DNA from: Hyphomicrobiales bacterium
Lineage (GTDB): Bacteria; Pseudomonadota; Alphaproteobacteria; Rhizobiales; Rhizobiaceae
DNA length: 64,000 nt
Reading direction: 5' to 3'
Assembly: GCA_900469445.1 (NCBI GenBank)
Contig: UBXM01000001.1
Span: 186,001-250,000, forward strand
Below, one piece after another: positions 8,419 through 18,021 of this stretch. The stretch's first letter is position 1. Every line of letters begins with the position of its first letter. The notes beneath the pieces were generated by a model, which was not told the DNA's origin, did not search any database, and saw only the letters and a program-made list of their open reading frames with translations. The translations under genes and the position numbers were made by a program.

Positions 8419-9753
8419 TCACGCTGTAGCCTTGGCAGGCTCGGCCGTGGCCGTACCCGCCTTCTTGCTCTGCTGCTCCAGCACGGCTTCGGTGATCGAG
8501 TTGGGAATCCGCCGCGGCGTCTCGAACAGACCGAGAAGCGGCATGATCACCAGGAAGAAGCCGAAATAATAGAGCGTGCCCAGCTGCGAATAGCCGACAT
8601 AATTGCCCTTCAGGTCGCCGCCGAACAGCAGCGCAATCAGCCCGCCGCCTTCTGCCGGCATGGCGCCGAGCCAACCGAGGAAGATCGCATTGGCGACGAA
8701 GATCCAGAAGAACAGCTTGTACCACGGACGATAGACCGCCGACCTGACCTTCGACGTGTCGAGCCACGGCAGGAAGAACAGGATGATGATCGAGCCGAAC
8801 ATGACAAGCACGCCGCCGAGCTTTGAATCGATCGGACCAACATTGAAGGTGATCGCACGCAGCATGGCGTAGAACGGCAGGTAATACCATTCAGGCACGA
8901 TATGCGCCGGCGTCTTCAGGGCATCGGCCGGGATGTAGTTGTCCGGATGGCCGAGATAGTTCGGCATGTAGAAGATGAACCAGGCATAGACGATCAGGAA
9001 GATCGATACGCCGAAAGCATCCTTCAGCGTCGCATAGGGCGTGAAAGGCACCGTGTCGGTCTTCGACTTCACTTCGACGCCGGTCGGGTTTGTCTGGCCG
9101 GTGACATGCAGCGCCCAGACGTGCAGGACGACGACGCCCGCGATCATGAACGGCAGCAGGTAGTGAAGCGAGAAGAACCGGTTCAGCGTCGGCTGATCGA
9201 CGGCAAAACCGCCGAGCAGGAACTGCTGGATCCATTCGCCCACCAAAGGAAAGGCGGTGAAGAAGCCGGTGATGACGGTCGCGCCCCAGAACGACATCTG
9301 TCCCCAGGGAAGCACATAGCCCATGAAGCCGGTCGCCATCATCAAGAGATAGATGACCACGCCGAGGATCCAAAGGATTTCGCGCGGCGCCTTGTAGGAA
9401 CCGTAATAGAGGCCGCGGGCAATATGCAGATAGACCGCGATGAAGAAGAAGGATGCGCCGTTGGAATGCATGTAGCGCAACAGCCAGCCATGGTTGACGT
9501 CGCGCATGATCTTTTCGACGGAGACGAAGGCTTCAGCCGTCGACGCCGTGTAATGCATCGCCAGCACCACGCCGGTCAGGATCTGCACGATCAGCATGAC
9601 CGACAGCATGGCGCCGAATGTATAGGCGTAATTCAGGTTGCGCGGTACCGGATAGGCAACGAAACTATCATACACCATGCGCGGCAAAGGCAGCCGCTGG
9701 TCGATCCACCGTTCGATCCCCGTCGACGGTTGATAAGACGAATGTCCACTCAT
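8419..9753 (-). CDS. petB: cytochrome b of the bc1 complex
   Basis: Encodes 444 residues with about eight transmembrane helices. It carries the two b hemes and the Qo and Qi quinone sites of the inner-membrane bc1 complex. Heme-ligand His pairs are seen in the helices [20 protein letters not shown] and [22 protein letters not shown]. The PEWY motif of the Qo site is present in [16 protein letters not shown]. The C-terminal tail is Lys/Ala-rich. It lies 11 bases after petA in the operon. Confidence 0.97.
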   Translation of the reverse strand: MSGHSSYQPSTGIERWIDQRLPLPRMVYDSFVAYPVPRNLNYAYTFGAMLSVMLIVQILTGVVLAMHYTASTAEAFVSVEKIMRDVNHGWLLRYMHSNGASFFFIAVYLHIARGLYYGSYKAPREILWILGVVIYLLMMATGFMGYVLPWGQMSFWGATVITGFFTAFPLVGEWIQQFLLGGFAVDQPTLNRFFSLHYLLPFMIAGVVVLHVWALHVTGQTNPTGVEVKSKTDTVPFTPYATLKDAFGVSIFLIVYAWFIFYMPNYLGHPDNYIPADALKTPAHIVPEWYYLPFYAMLRAITFNVGPIDSKLGGVLVMFGSIIILFFLPWLDTSKVRSAVYRPWYKLFFWIFVANAIFLGWLGAMPAEGGGLIALLFGGDLKGNYVGYSQLGTLYYFGFFLVIMPLLGLFETPRRIPNSITEAVLEQQSKKAGTATAEPAKATA

Positions 9754-9764
9754 ATGTCAGCCCC

Positions 9765-10343
9765 TCACCCGATCCTGATCACGGTATCGCTTGCGAATGC
9801 GAATGTCGGAATTGCCAGGTTCTGCGGCGCAGGACCTTTTCGGATGCGGCCCGCCGTATCGTAATGCGAGCCATGGCAGGGACAGAACCATCCGTTAAAA
9901 TCGCCGGCCTGGCCAAGCGGAACACAACCGAGATGGGTGCAGGAGCCGATCATGACGATCCAGTTCTCCTTGCCCTCGCCGGCGGAACGGTCAAGACCGG
10001 TTGCTTCCGCATCCGCCGCAATATTGGCGTTGCGGGCGACGGGATCTTTCAGATCGGACAGTTGAACGGCATTGGCTTCTTCTAGTTCTTTGGGCGTGCG
10101 GTTACGGATGAACACCGGCTTGCCGCGCCATTTGACGGTCAGAGACATGCCCGGCTGCAGGGCCGCGACATTCACCTCGATCGAGGCAAGCGCCAGCGTC
10201 GATGCATCCGGACGCATCTGGTCGATAAATGGCCAGGCAACGGCCGCAGCACCCACAGCACCGGCCATGCCGGTCGTCAGATAGAGGAAATCGCGGCGAG
10301 TGGGCTCGCTCAGCGTTCCTTCTTTTGGATTATGCTCACTCAC
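9765..10343 (-). CDS. petA: Rieske iron-sulfur subunit of the bc1 complex
   Basis: Encodes 192 residues. A twin-arginine motif (TRRDFLYLTTG) opens an uncleaved N-terminal membrane anchor, as in other Rieske proteins exported by Tat. The [2Fe-2S] ligands are C135-T-H137 with the structural C140 (CTHLGC), and C154-P-C156-H157 (CPCHGS). It accepts electrons from ubiquinol at the Qo site and hands them to cytochrome c1. The start codon is GTG with AGGA upstream. It is the first gene of petABC. Confidence 0.96.
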   Translation of the reverse strand: MSEHNPKEGTLSEPTRRDFLYLTTGMAGAVGAAAVAWPFIDQMRPDASTLALASIEVNVAALQPGMSLTVKWRGKPVFIRNRTPKELEEANAVQLSDLKDPVARNANIAADAEATGLDRSAGEGKENWIVMIGSCTHLGCVPLGQAGDFNGWFCPCHGSHYDTAGRIRKGPAPQNLAIPTFAFASDTVIRIG

Positions 10344-10721
10344 GGTTCAACCATCCTCTCATGCAATGTCCCTGTCATCCGCATGCCTCCTCCTGGCTGT
10401 GGCCAACCTTGGTCACCATAGATCGAACACCGATTCCCCAGCAAGCCAGTGCGATCACTGTTTTGATCGCAGATAAACTTGCCGCTTGGCAAGGCCTACG
10501 ACCGTATGAAGGAACACGTTTTCCATTTTGGCATGTAACCGACAGGGCGCTGCAACATTACCTTGCGACACTATGCAGCGGCCATGATTTAGCCTGCGAT
10601 ATCAACGGGGAACTTGATTTGAATCAAGCGAAGGATACGGCAACGACGTGCAAACATGCTGCGTTGCAAGCGACATTTGCGCGTGCTAATTCATCGATCA
10701 AGAAAAGCTGCGGACCCGATC
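10344..10721. other. 378-base intergenic region with two inverted repeats
   Basis: This gap separates petA from the divergent EEP gene. Besides the anaerobox (listed separately) it holds GCGATCA-N6-TGATCGC (10451-10470) and CTTGCC-GCTT-GGCAAG (10478-10493), both perfect and close together, about 110-150 bases before petA. They could be operators or a structured 5' leader of petABC. No convincing gene is seen: the one open frame crossing it continues into petA antisense. Confidence 0.45.
10613..10628. promoter_or_regulatory. FNR/FixK-type anaerobox
   Basis: The 16-mer CTTGATTTGAATCAAG contains TTGAT-N4-ATCAA, an exact match to the consensus bound by FNR, FnrN and FixK proteins, which control microaerobic genes in rhizobia. 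It lies about 94 bases before the EEP start at 10722 and about 270 before petA. Which direction it serves is not decided by the sequence. Confidence 0.65.
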
Positions 10722-11666
10722 ATGCCCCCAAGAAAGATCCTCTCCGTTGCGATCTGCGTCATCGTGTCGCTCGTAATACTGGTAATTGGCTCGCGATACC
10801 TCCACCCTCACTGGGTTTTCGCCACTTTCCATAGCCTGCAGTTACACGCGGCCATGGCCTGTATCCTGGCCATGATCTTCGCACTCCTTCTGTACCGAAA
10901 CATCGTGGCCGTCCTGCTGCTCGTCGCATCGGTCGCGCTTGGCGGACATGCCGTGATGATGGGACAGCAATACACGGCGATGGCGGCGGAAACGGATGCC
11001 GATGCCCCGAAGATCCGGCTGCTCTCCTTCAACATCCTGACGGAGAATTACGAGAACGGCGAAGCAATTGCCCGCATGATCGTCGCGTCAGGCGCCGATG
11101 TCGTCAACATCATGGAAGCAGAGCCGCTCCAGGCGCATCTTGCATGGCTGCGCGAGACTTATCCCTATCGCATCGGCTGCGATATGTTGGCCAATGATTG
11201 CGATCAACTGATGTTGTCGAAGACACCGCTTGAGCGCGGCACAATCAGAACCTTGAGCCCGATCTTCAACAACCGCTTCATCCTGGCGGAGACGGAAATC
11301 AGGGGACACAGGATCAATGTCGCGGGTATCCACACGACCAAACCCTATTTCGACACCTTCCAGACCGCCGAACTGGTCCGCGCCAGCCTCGCCATAACCG
11401 ACACGGAAGGTCCGCTCGTCCTGTCGGGCGACTTCAACGCGTCGTCGCTTGCCCCGAATATCCGCAGCTTCTTTACCTGGACCGGGCTGCGCACAGCATC
11501 CTACGAGCCTCCGACATGGCCCGTCAGCCTCGGCATGTTCGGCCTGCCGATCGATCATGTCTATGTGAGGCCGCCGATGAAGATCAGGTCGATCTCCGCC
11601 TTGCCCAGCACCTATGGATCAAATCATGCCGGGCTGATGGCCGATCTCGTCATCAGCGGCCAGTGA
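10722..11666 (+). CDS. endonuclease/exonuclease/phosphatase-family membrane protein
   Basis: Encodes 314 residues. About three hydrophobic helices fill residues 8-95, then comes an EEP (DNase I-like) domain. Seen motifs are LLSFNILTENYENG, MEAEP with the metal-binding Glu, LSGDFNAS, IDHVYV and the closing SNHAGLMADL. The protein probably sits in the inner membrane with the catalytic domain outside the cytosol. The family includes nucleases, sphingomyelinase-like and inositol phosphatase enzymes, so the substrate is open. The start could also be the in-frame ATG at 10656; neither has a good SD. The convergent ABC gene ends 3 bases downstream. Confidence 0.75.
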   Translation: MPPRKILSVAICVIVSLVILVIGSRYLHPHWVFATFHSLQLHAAMACILAMIFALLLYRNIVAVLLLVASVALGGHAVMMGQQYTAMAAETDADAPKIRLLSFNILTENYENGEAIARMIVASGADVVNIMEAEPLQAHLAWLRETYPYRIGCDMLANDCDQLMLSKTPLERGTIRTLSPIFNNRFILAETEIRGHRINVAGIHTTKPYFDTFQTAELVRASLAITDTEGPLVLSGDFNASSLAPNIRSFFTWTGLRTASYEPPTWPVSLGMFGLPIDHVYVRPPMKIRSISALPSTYGSNHAGLMADLVISGQ

Positions 11667-11669
11667 AGA

Positions 11670-13577
11670 CTATTGCGCCGCATCGGCGGCGAGAAAACCG
11701 CCCGTCTGACGCGACCAGAGTTCGGCATAGAGACCGCCGGCTGAAATCAGCTCGCTATGCGTCCCCTCCTCCACAATCCGCCCCTTGTCCATCACGATCA
11801 GCCTGTCGAGCATGGCGATGGTCGACAGGCGGTGCGCGATGGCAAGAACCGTCTTGCCCTGCATGAGACCGTCGAGGCTGGCCTGAATTGCGGCCTCCAC
11901 CTCCGAATCGAGTGCCGACGTCGCCTCATCGAGAATGAGGATGGGCGCATCCTTGAGCATGACGCGGGCAATCGCGATCCGCTGCCTCTGCCCGCCCGAA
12001 AGTTTCACCCCGCGCTCCCCCACATGCGCGTCAAAACCTTTCCGCCCGCGCTGATCCACGAGACTGTCGATAAACCCGTCGGCCTGCGCCTTTTGCGCTG
12101 CTGAAAGCAGTTGCGCATCCGAGGCATCCGGGCGGCCGAAAAGGATATTGTCGCGGATCGAGCGATGCAGCAGCGACGTATCCTGGGTGACCATGCCGAT
12201 CTGCGCCCTCAGCGTCTCTTGGGTAACCTTTGAAATATCCTGGCCATCGATCTCTATGCGGCCGCTTTCCAGGTCGTAGAAGCGCAAGAGCAGGTTGACG
12301 AGCGTCGACTTGCCCGCCCCCGATCGGCCAATAATGCCGACCTTTTCACCGGCGCGGACAGTCAGGTTCAGGTGATCGATGACACCCGTTTGTCTGCCAT
12401 AGTGAAAACTGACGTCGTTGAAGCGGATCTCGGGCTGCCGCACCTCCAGCGCCGGCGCACCGGCCGCATCGGTCAGCTGGATCGGCTGCGAGATCAGTTC
12501 GGCCGCATTCTGCACGGTACCGAAATTGCGCATGATCCCGTTAAACTGGGTCATCAGGCGGCCGAGAAGAAAGTTCAACCGCAGCACCAGCGCAAGCGTG
12601 AAGGCGACCGCACCGGCGCTGATCTTGCCCTGCAGCCACAGATGAATGCAGAGCGCCGCCATCGATGTAATCATCACGCCGGAAAGCAGCGCCATGGACG
12701 CCCTCACTCCGGTAATGAACCGCGTGAACATCAGCGTGGTTGACTGGAACGTGTCGAACCCGTCCCGCATGTAGCGGTCATTGGCCTCGTCGCGACCGAA
12801 CAGGCGCAATGTCTGGATATTGCTGTAGGCATCGACCATCCGGCCCGAAAGCATGGACGCAGCTTCAGCCGTTTCTTTCGAATGATAACGAATGCGCGGC
12901 ACGAAATAGCGGGCGAGTGCCGCAAATATCCCGACCCAGGCCAGAACCAGCACCGCCAGCCGCCAATCCAACCCGCCGACCAGCATCAGCATCGACACCG
13001 AATAGATGCAGACGAACCAGACGCTTTCCATCAGCGAGGTCACGAGATCGCCTGCCGCCTGACCGCCGGACCAGACCTTCGTCACGATGCGACCGGCGAA
13101 ATCGTTCTGGAAGAAGGACAAGGACTGGCGTGCGACGTGCTGATAGGACTGCCAGCGCACAAGGTTATAAAAACCCGGCGTGATCATCTGCTGGTCGACA
13201 AGCGCGGTCGCAAGCGTCACCAGAAAGCGCACCACGCCGATCAGGACCAGCATTCCTCCGAGTTCCCAGCCATGAGAGGCCAGAAGACCGCCCCAGCCTT
13301 GAGCGCGGTCGATGCTGGCGAGAATGTCGACAAGCCGGCCGACGAACCAGAACAGCGCGGCCTCGATCGCAGCCGTCAGTCCGCCGAGGACCAGCATGGC
13401 CAAGAACGGTGTCTTGGCCTGGCGTACATAAAACCAGATGAAGGCAATCGTCCCTTCCGGCGGCCGCAGATCCCCCTTCTCTGCAAAGGGGCGGATACGC
13501 GTCTCGAAAAAGCGGAAGAACTGGGTGATGGCCATGGCAACCGATATATGCCGGTTGAGCAATGCGGCAAAGGGCAT
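11670..13577 (-). CDS. ABC exporter half-transporter, MsbA/multidrug type
   Basis: Encodes about 635 residues: an N-terminal six-helix membrane domain, then a nucleotide-binding domain. Walker A is GRSGAGKST, the signature is LSGGQRQRIAIARVML, and Walker B is ILILDEATSALDSE, followed by the AHRLST switch. Such half-transporters dimerise and export lipids, drugs or peptides. It is paralogous to the ABC gene at 15812, with very similar organisation and C-terminus, and may form a heterodimer with it. The start is uncertain: ATG 13577 and ATG 13535 both lack a clear SD, and a TTG lies upstream at 13616. Confidence 0.88.
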   Translation of the reverse strand: MPFAALLNRHISVAMAITQFFRFFETRIRPFAEKGDLRPPEGTIAFIWFYVRQAKTPFLAMLVLGGLTAAIEAALFWFVGRLVDILASIDRAQGWGGLLASHGWELGGMLVLIGVVRFLVTLATALVDQQMITPGFYNLVRWQSYQHVARQSLSFFQNDFAGRIVTKVWSGGQAAGDLVTSLMESVWFVCIYSVSMLMLVGGLDWRLAVLVLAWVGIFAALARYFVPRIRYHSKETAEAASMLSGRMVDAYSNIQTLRLFGRDEANDRYMRDGFDTFQSTTLMFTRFITGVRASMALLSGVMITSMAALCIHLWLQGKISAGAVAFTLALVLRLNFLLGRLMTQFNGIMRNFGTVQNAAELISQPIQLTDAAGAPALEVRQPEIRFNDVSFHYGRQTGVIDHLNLTVRAGEKVGIIGRSGAGKSTLVNLLLRFYDLESGRIEIDGQDISKVTQETLRAQIGMVTQDTSLLHRSIRDNILFGRPDASDAQLLSAAQKAQADGFIDSLVDQRGRKGFDAHVGERGVKLSGGQRQRIAIARVMLKDAPILILDEATSALDSEVEAAIQASLDGLMQGKTVLAIAHRLSTIAMLDRLIVMDKGRIVEEGTHSELISAGGLYAELWSRQTGGFLAADAAQ

Positions 13578-13622
13578 CTGGATTACATTTCGGCAAGCAT
13601 GTCCCAAGGCCCGCAAACGCGA

Positions 13623-13642
13623 ACGGCGGCCAAGGCCGCCGT
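13623..13642. terminator. hairpin between the chemoreceptor and ABC genes
   Basis: ACGGCGGC and GCCGCCGT pair around a 4-base loop, 27 bases after the chemoreceptor stop. No U tract follows, so it may be a weak terminator or a transcript-end stabiliser. Confidence 0.4.
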
Positions 13643-13668
13643 CCGTTGATGATGCTGTCAGGTTAGGC

Positions 13669-15597
13669 TCAGAATTCCGACCATTCCTGCTTCACGGCTG
13701 CAGCGGAAGAGCCGCCACCGAAGGCCGAAGCGATCCGGTTGCCAAGGGCCCGGGCCGGAGAGGCTGCGGGGCGTGACGCCGGAGAGGCTGCACGCGGAGC
13801 AGTTCCGGTCGCCCGGTTGCCTTCTCCGAGATTGAACTGGGCCAGCAGCTCGGTAAGTGCTGCTGCCTGGCTTGCGAGACTGTGGCTTGCCGCCGTCGTC
13901 TGCTCCACCATTGCGGCGTTCTGCTGCGTGCCCTGATCCATGTGATGAACCGAGGTGCTGATCTCGGAAAGACCTGTCGACTGTTCGCGCGCCGAAACGA
14001 CGATCGAGCCGACATTGGTGTTGATCCGCTGCACGTCGGAGACGATCATCTCCAGTGCCTTGCCGGTTTCGCCAACCAGCGTCACGCCATCACGCACCTG
14101 CTCGCCGGACTTGGTAATGAGAGACTTGATCTCACGTGCCGCATTTGCGGAACGCTGAGCAAGCTCGCGCACTTCCTGCGCCACGACAGCAAAGCCCTTG
14201 CCGGCCTCACCGGCACGGGCAGCCTCGACGCCGGCGTTAAGAGCCAGCAGGTTGGTCTGGAAGGCGATATCGTCGATCACGCCGATGATGTTGCCGATCT
14301 CGCCGGAAGACTGTTCGATGGCTTCCATTGCCGCGACTGCCTGACGAACGACCTCGCCCGAGCGTTCCGCGCCAACACGGGTCTGATCGACCAGCTTGCC
14401 GGCTTCGCCTGCACGCACCGCCGAATCCTTCACCGCCGTCGTCACTTCTTCGAGCGCTGCTGCCGTCTGCTCGACCGAAGCCGCCTGCTGTTCGGTACGC
14501 TTGGACAGATCGTCTGCCGCCGAACGGATTTCATTCGCACCGGCATCGATCATCCGCGCATTGTCGCCAACCGAACGCAGAGCGGTCTGCAGCTTGCCGA
14601 CGGATTCGTTGAAGTTGACGCGCAGCTGGTCGAGCTGACCGGCAAACTGCTGATCCAGCCGAACAGTCATGTCACCGTTGGACAGGCCCGTCAGACCCTT
14701 TTCCAGCGCCTCGACAGCGAAGGCTACATCAGCGGCTTCGCGTGCCTTCTGTTGCTCATGGGCAATACGCTCCCGCTCGCTCATCGAGCGATTGGCTTCG
14801 GTTTCCTGCTCCAGACGTACCCTCTCCAGGGCGTTGTCGCGGAAAACGGCGACGGCAGCGGCCATGTCACCGATTTCATCCTTGCGACCGGCATAGGGAA
14901 TGGCGATCTGGTTGTTGCCGGCTGCCAGAGACTGCATGGAGTTGGTGATATCGGTAATGGGACGTGTCACGCGCAAGAGGCTGAGCAGCGCTGCGCCAAG
15001 TGCGATTATCACTGCGAACAGCACGCCGCCAATGGTCGAGACATAAACGAACTGCGCGATTTCGTCGGTGACCTTTGCGTCGTCCTTGCTGCGCGCTGCG
15101 TTGTCGTCGATCAGCCCCTGGAGAGACTTGCCAGCCTCGGCGCTCTTGGGGATCATCTGCCCGATGACCTCTCTGGCCTCATAGACCCGCGAACTGCTGA
15201 CCAGCTGGAGGAATTTCGTACCCAGCGCGTCATAATCGGCGACGAGCTGCTCCAGCTGCGCGAATTTTTCCCGGGCAACGGGAATGGTCATGCCCTGGGC
15301 GTAATAATCGAAGGCCTCGGTGCGTATCTTCGTGGCGACCTGCACCTGCTCGATCAACTGCTTCTTTTCAGCAGCATTCGCAGCCGTCATCGTCATCAGA
15401 TAGAGGCGATGAGCATCCGACTGCTTGCGATCCATGTCGGCGATCAGCAGGGAACGCTCCATTCGCCGGCCGATCGTATCCGCCTGTCCCTCGATCTGAG
15501 AGACCGACCGCATGCCGAGCGCACCCTGCACAATGAGGATGAGAACAGTTATTCCGAAGAGCGCGGGGAGAAGAAATTTGATTTTTATCGTGTTCAT
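13669..15597 (-). CDS. methyl-accepting chemotaxis protein
   Basis: Encodes 642 residues. TM1 (about 8-28) and TM2 (about 185-210) flank a periplasmic helical ligand domain. A HAMP linker follows (about 211-265), a second HAMP-like segment comes around 300-345, and the long signalling domain contains the hairpin tip [37 protein letters not shown]. Methylation-type Glu/Gln helices flank the tip. The C-terminus is QEWSEF, resembling the NWETF-type pentapeptide that tethers CheR and CheB, so it is probably a high-abundance, adaptation-competent receptor. No other chemotaxis gene is in the window. The ligand is unknown. Confidence 0.93.
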   Translation of the reverse strand: MNTIKIKFLLPALFGITVLILIVQGALGMRSVSQIEGQADTIGRRMERSLLIADMDRKQSDAHRLYLMTMTAANAAEKKQLIEQVQVATKIRTEAFDYYAQGMTIPVAREKFAQLEQLVADYDALGTKFLQLVSSSRVYEAREVIGQMIPKSAEAGKSLQGLIDDNAARSKDDAKVTDEIAQFVYVSTIGGVLFAVIIALGAALLSLLRVTRPITDITNSMQSLAAGNNQIAIPYAGRKDEIGDMAAAVAVFRDNALERVRLEQETEANRSMSERERIAHEQQKAREAADVAFAVEALEKGLTGLSNGDMTVRLDQQFAGQLDQLRVNFNESVGKLQTALRSVGDNARMIDAGANEIRSAADDLSKRTEQQAASVEQTAAALEEVTTAVKDSAVRAGEAGKLVDQTRVGAERSGEVVRQAVAAMEAIEQSSGEIGNIIGVIDDIAFQTNLLALNAGVEAARAGEAGKGFAVVAQEVRELAQRSANAAREIKSLITKSGEQVRDGVTLVGETGKALEMIVSDVQRINTNVGSIVVSAREQSTGLSEISTSVHHMDQGTQQNAAMVEQTTAASHSLASQAAALTELLAQFNLGEGNRATGTAPRAASPASRPAASPARALGNRIASAFGGGSSAAAVKQEWSEF

Positions 15598-15803
15598 CGT
15601 CTCAAACCATCAAGAATCTGCAACGGTGCCATGCACCCTATGCAACCCCTGACAGTTTCAGATAAACAAAGGCTTACCAGCCGATGCTAATTGATGGCAT
15701 TGGAAAAAGTGCGACAACAAATACAGCCGAAATAGCGAGGCCGCTCCAGCTCATAGGGCATTTTGTCGCACACCGCCGCCCCGAGGCGGATTTTGAAGGA
15801 AAA

Positions 15804-15823
15804 GCGGCGGATTACTCCGCCGC
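15804..15823 (-). terminator. terminator-like hairpin enclosing the ABC gene stop codon
   Basis: On the minus strand, TCCGCCGC... pairing places the gene's own last codons in one arm (GCGGCGGA) and the stop codon in the 4-base loop. The other arm, TCCGCCGC, runs into TTTT. Stem positions are 15804-15811 and 15816-15823. The stop and terminator are thus fused at the end of the ABC gene. Confidence 0.6.
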
Positions 15824-17665
15824 CTCATCTTCGGTCGATTGATCGCCCAGGAACCCACCCGACTGGCGATGCCACAGATCGGCATAGATGCCGCCACCGG
15901 CTGCAAGTTGATCATGGGTTCCGGTCTCGACAATATGTCCCTTGTCGAGCACGATCAGACGATCCATCTCGGTCAGCGTCGACAGGCGGTGGGCAATCGC
16001 AATCACCGTCTTGCCTTGCATCAGCGCGAACAGGTTTTCCTGGATCGCAGCCTCCACTTCGGAATCGAGCGCCGAGGTCGCCTCGTCGAGCACCAGGATC
16101 GGTGCATCCTTGAGGAAGACACGGGCAATCGCGATCCGCTGACGTTGGCCGCCGGACAGTTTCACGCCCCGCTCGCCCACATGCGCATCGAGACCGGTGC
16201 GGCCCTGCAGGTCGGAGAGGCCTTCGATGAATTCGAAGGCATTCGCCCGCTTGGCAGCCTGGATGATCTCGGCATCGGTCGCGTCCGGACGTCCATAGGC
16301 GATGTTGTCACGGATCGAGCGATGCAGCAGCGACGTATCCTGCGTCACCACACCGATCATCCCGCGCAAACTGTCCTGCGTCACCGACGAGATGTCCTGA
16401 CCATCGATGGTGATCCTGCCGCCTTCCAGATCGTAGAAGCGCAGGAGCAGGTTCATCAGCGTCGTCTTGCCCGCACCGGAACGGCCGACCAGACCGACCT
16501 TCTGCCCGGCGGCGATATCGAGCGCCAGCCCGTCGATCACGCCCTGGCTCTTGCCGTAATGGAAACGGACGTTTTCGTAGCGGATATGCCCTTTCTGAGT
16601 ATCGAGCGCGCGAGCGCCATTGGCGTCTGTCACATCATGCGGCTTGGTCATCATGTTCATGCCGTCATAGACCGTGCCGATCGCCTCGAAGAGCGCCGTC
16701 ACTTCCCACATGATCCACTGCGACATGCCGTTGATGCGCATCGCAAGGCCGATGGCGACGGCGATCGAACCGACACTGACGCCGGCACTCATCCACAGCC
16801 AGATGCCAAGCCCTGCAACGAAGAACACGGCAATGGCATTGTTGATATCGACGAAAATGTTGAGCAGGCTGATCTGGCGCATCTGGCGATGCACGGTATC
16901 GAGGAACTCGTTCATGCCTTCCTTGGCATAACTTTCCTCGCGCCCGGCATGCGAAAACAGCTTCACCGTTCCGATATTCGTATAGCTGTCGACGATCCGG
17001 CCCGTCATCATCGAGCGGGCGTCGGCCTGTTCGCTCGAAAGCTTGCGAAGCCTCGGAATGAAGTGACGCAGGATCAGCACATAAAGCACGAACCACAGGA
17101 TCAGCGGCAGCACCAAGCGCCACTCGACGGCAACGACGAGCGCCAGCATCGAGATGAAGAAGCCGATCGCATAGACGAAGACGTCGATGATCTTCAAGGT
17201 CGCTTCGCGCACCGCAAGCGAGGTCTGCATCACCTTGGTGGAAACCCGTCCGGCGAACTCGTTGGCGAAGAAGGCCATCGAATGGCGCAGCAGGAACCGG
17301 TGCATCTGCCAGCGTGCGATCATCGGATAATTGCCGGCCAGCACCTGGTGCATGGTCACCGTATGGATCGCACCGGCAAGCGGCAGGCCGATCAGCACCA
17401 GCGCGGCCATCCAGATCAGCTTGCTCCCCTCGTCCGTGAGGAACGTGTTGCGGTCGGCAGCTGCCAGCCAGTCGACGATATTGCCGAGGAACTGGTAAAG
17501 CAGGACTTCTGCTACCGCGATGATCAGCGAGCAGCTGCCGAGCAGCAGCAGCCACGGCCAGGCCGGCTTGGTATAGTGCCAGCAGAATGCGAAAAGCCCC
17601 TTGGGCGGCAAGGTCGGCTGGTCGTCAGGGTAAGGATTGAGACGGCGTTCAAACCACGAAAACAT
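15812..17665 (-). CDS. ABC exporter half-transporter preceded by an RLR leader
   Basis: Encodes 617 residues: a six-helix ABC exporter membrane domain (about 30-340), then an ATPase domain with Walker A GRSGAGKTT, signature LSGGQRQRIAIARVFL and Walker B ILVLDEATSALDSE. It is a paralogue of the exporter at 11670. The ATG has GGAG about 9 bases upstream. The 5' region is unusual: a 17-codon leader ORF with a strong SD, followed by a terminator-like stem (17779-17818), lies 114-214 bases before the start. That layout suggests drug- or translation-sensing control and therefore a multidrug-export role, but the substrate is not shown by the sequence. Confidence 0.88.
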   Translation of the reverse strand: MFSWFERRLNPYPDDQPTLPPKGLFAFCWHYTKPAWPWLLLLGSCSLIIAVAEVLLYQFLGNIVDWLAAADRNTFLTDEGSKLIWMAALVLIGLPLAGAIHTVTMHQVLAGNYPMIARWQMHRFLLRHSMAFFANEFAGRVSTKVMQTSLAVREATLKIIDVFVYAIGFFISMLALVVAVEWRLVLPLILWFVLYVLILRHFIPRLRKLSSEQADARSMMTGRIVDSYTNIGTVKLFSHAGREESYAKEGMNEFLDTVHRQMRQISLLNIFVDINNAIAVFFVAGLGIWLWMSAGVSVGSIAVAIGLAMRINGMSQWIMWEVTALFEAIGTVYDGMNMMTKPHDVTDANGARALDTQKGHIRYENVRFHYGKSQGVIDGLALDIAAGQKVGLVGRSGAGKTTLMNLLLRFYDLEGGRITIDGQDISSVTQDSLRGMIGVVTQDTSLLHRSIRDNIAYGRPDATDAEIIQAAKRANAFEFIEGLSDLQGRTGLDAHVGERGVKLSGGQRQRIAIARVFLKDAPILVLDEATSALDSEVEAAIQENLFALMQGKTVIAIAHRLSTLTEMDRLIVLDKGHIVETGTHDQLAAGGGIYADLWHRQSGGFLGDQSTEDEAAE

Positions 17666-17778
17666 GAATAGGCTCCGACAGACGGACAGTTCCCAATCGA
17701 TCCGGGGGCGAAAACGTCATACCCGGCAGCGATCGAGAAAAAAACGGGCATGGCCTTGCTCGGCCACGAACGAAACTG

Positions 17779-17818
17779 AAAAAAGCGGTCAGTGAAGAAG
17801 AGACTTTGCGTGAACCGC
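17779..17818 (-). terminator. candidate attenuator between leader ORF and ABC exporter
   Basis: On the minus strand, GCGGTTCA (17818-17811) pairs with TGACCGC (17791-17785), seven pairs with one bulged T and a 19-base loop, then a run of six T (17784-17779). It starts 7 bases after the leader stop codon. The stem is modest, so efficient termination is not certain. Confidence 0.5.
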
Positions 17819-17825
17819 GAACGCC

Positions 17826-17879
17826 TCAGGCCAGACGATTATCCGACTGACGGAGGCGCAAGAGCACGGTCATATCCAT
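17826..17879 (-). CDS. 17-residue leader peptide with RLR arrest-like motif
   Basis: The ORF reads MDMTVLLRLRQSDNRLA and has a strong Shine-Dalgarno, GGAGG, 6 bases before the ATG (17886-17890 on the plus strand). Residues 8-10 are Arg-Leu-Arg, the +x+ motif at which macrolide-bound ribosomes stall in ErmDL-type leaders (established for Erm leaders; inferred here). The codons CGC-CTC contain CGCCTC, complementary to GAGGCG that overlaps the leader stop, so a stalled ribosome would change the folding just before the terminator-like stem. It is too short for routine gene calling. Other readings: a chance ORF, or a leader sensing general translation stress. Confidence 0.55.
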   Translation of the reverse strand: MDMTVLLRLRQSDNRLA

Positions 17880-18021
17880 GTAGGCCTCCAGAATGGGCGT
17901 TAAACACGCCGCTCTTCTACACGCTCGGATAAAAATTGAAAAGACCAAATCAACCCTCTTGCTGCGTCCGAATGGCTGAAAGGACTTGAGCGGCAAGCCT
18001 CATCTCCGCTAATCAGACGGC

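Noticed and set aside
15598..15680. Sigma-54 promoter (TGGCAC...TTGC) upstream of the chemoreceptor
   Set aside because: The GG and GC elements are only 7 bases apart; the consensus needs 10.
13882..17671. Very long plus-strand open frames (602 and 610 codons) opposite the chemoreceptor and ABC genes
   Set aside because: They are antisense shadows of genes with clear family motifs; their translations are His/Arg/Gln-rich and have no domains.
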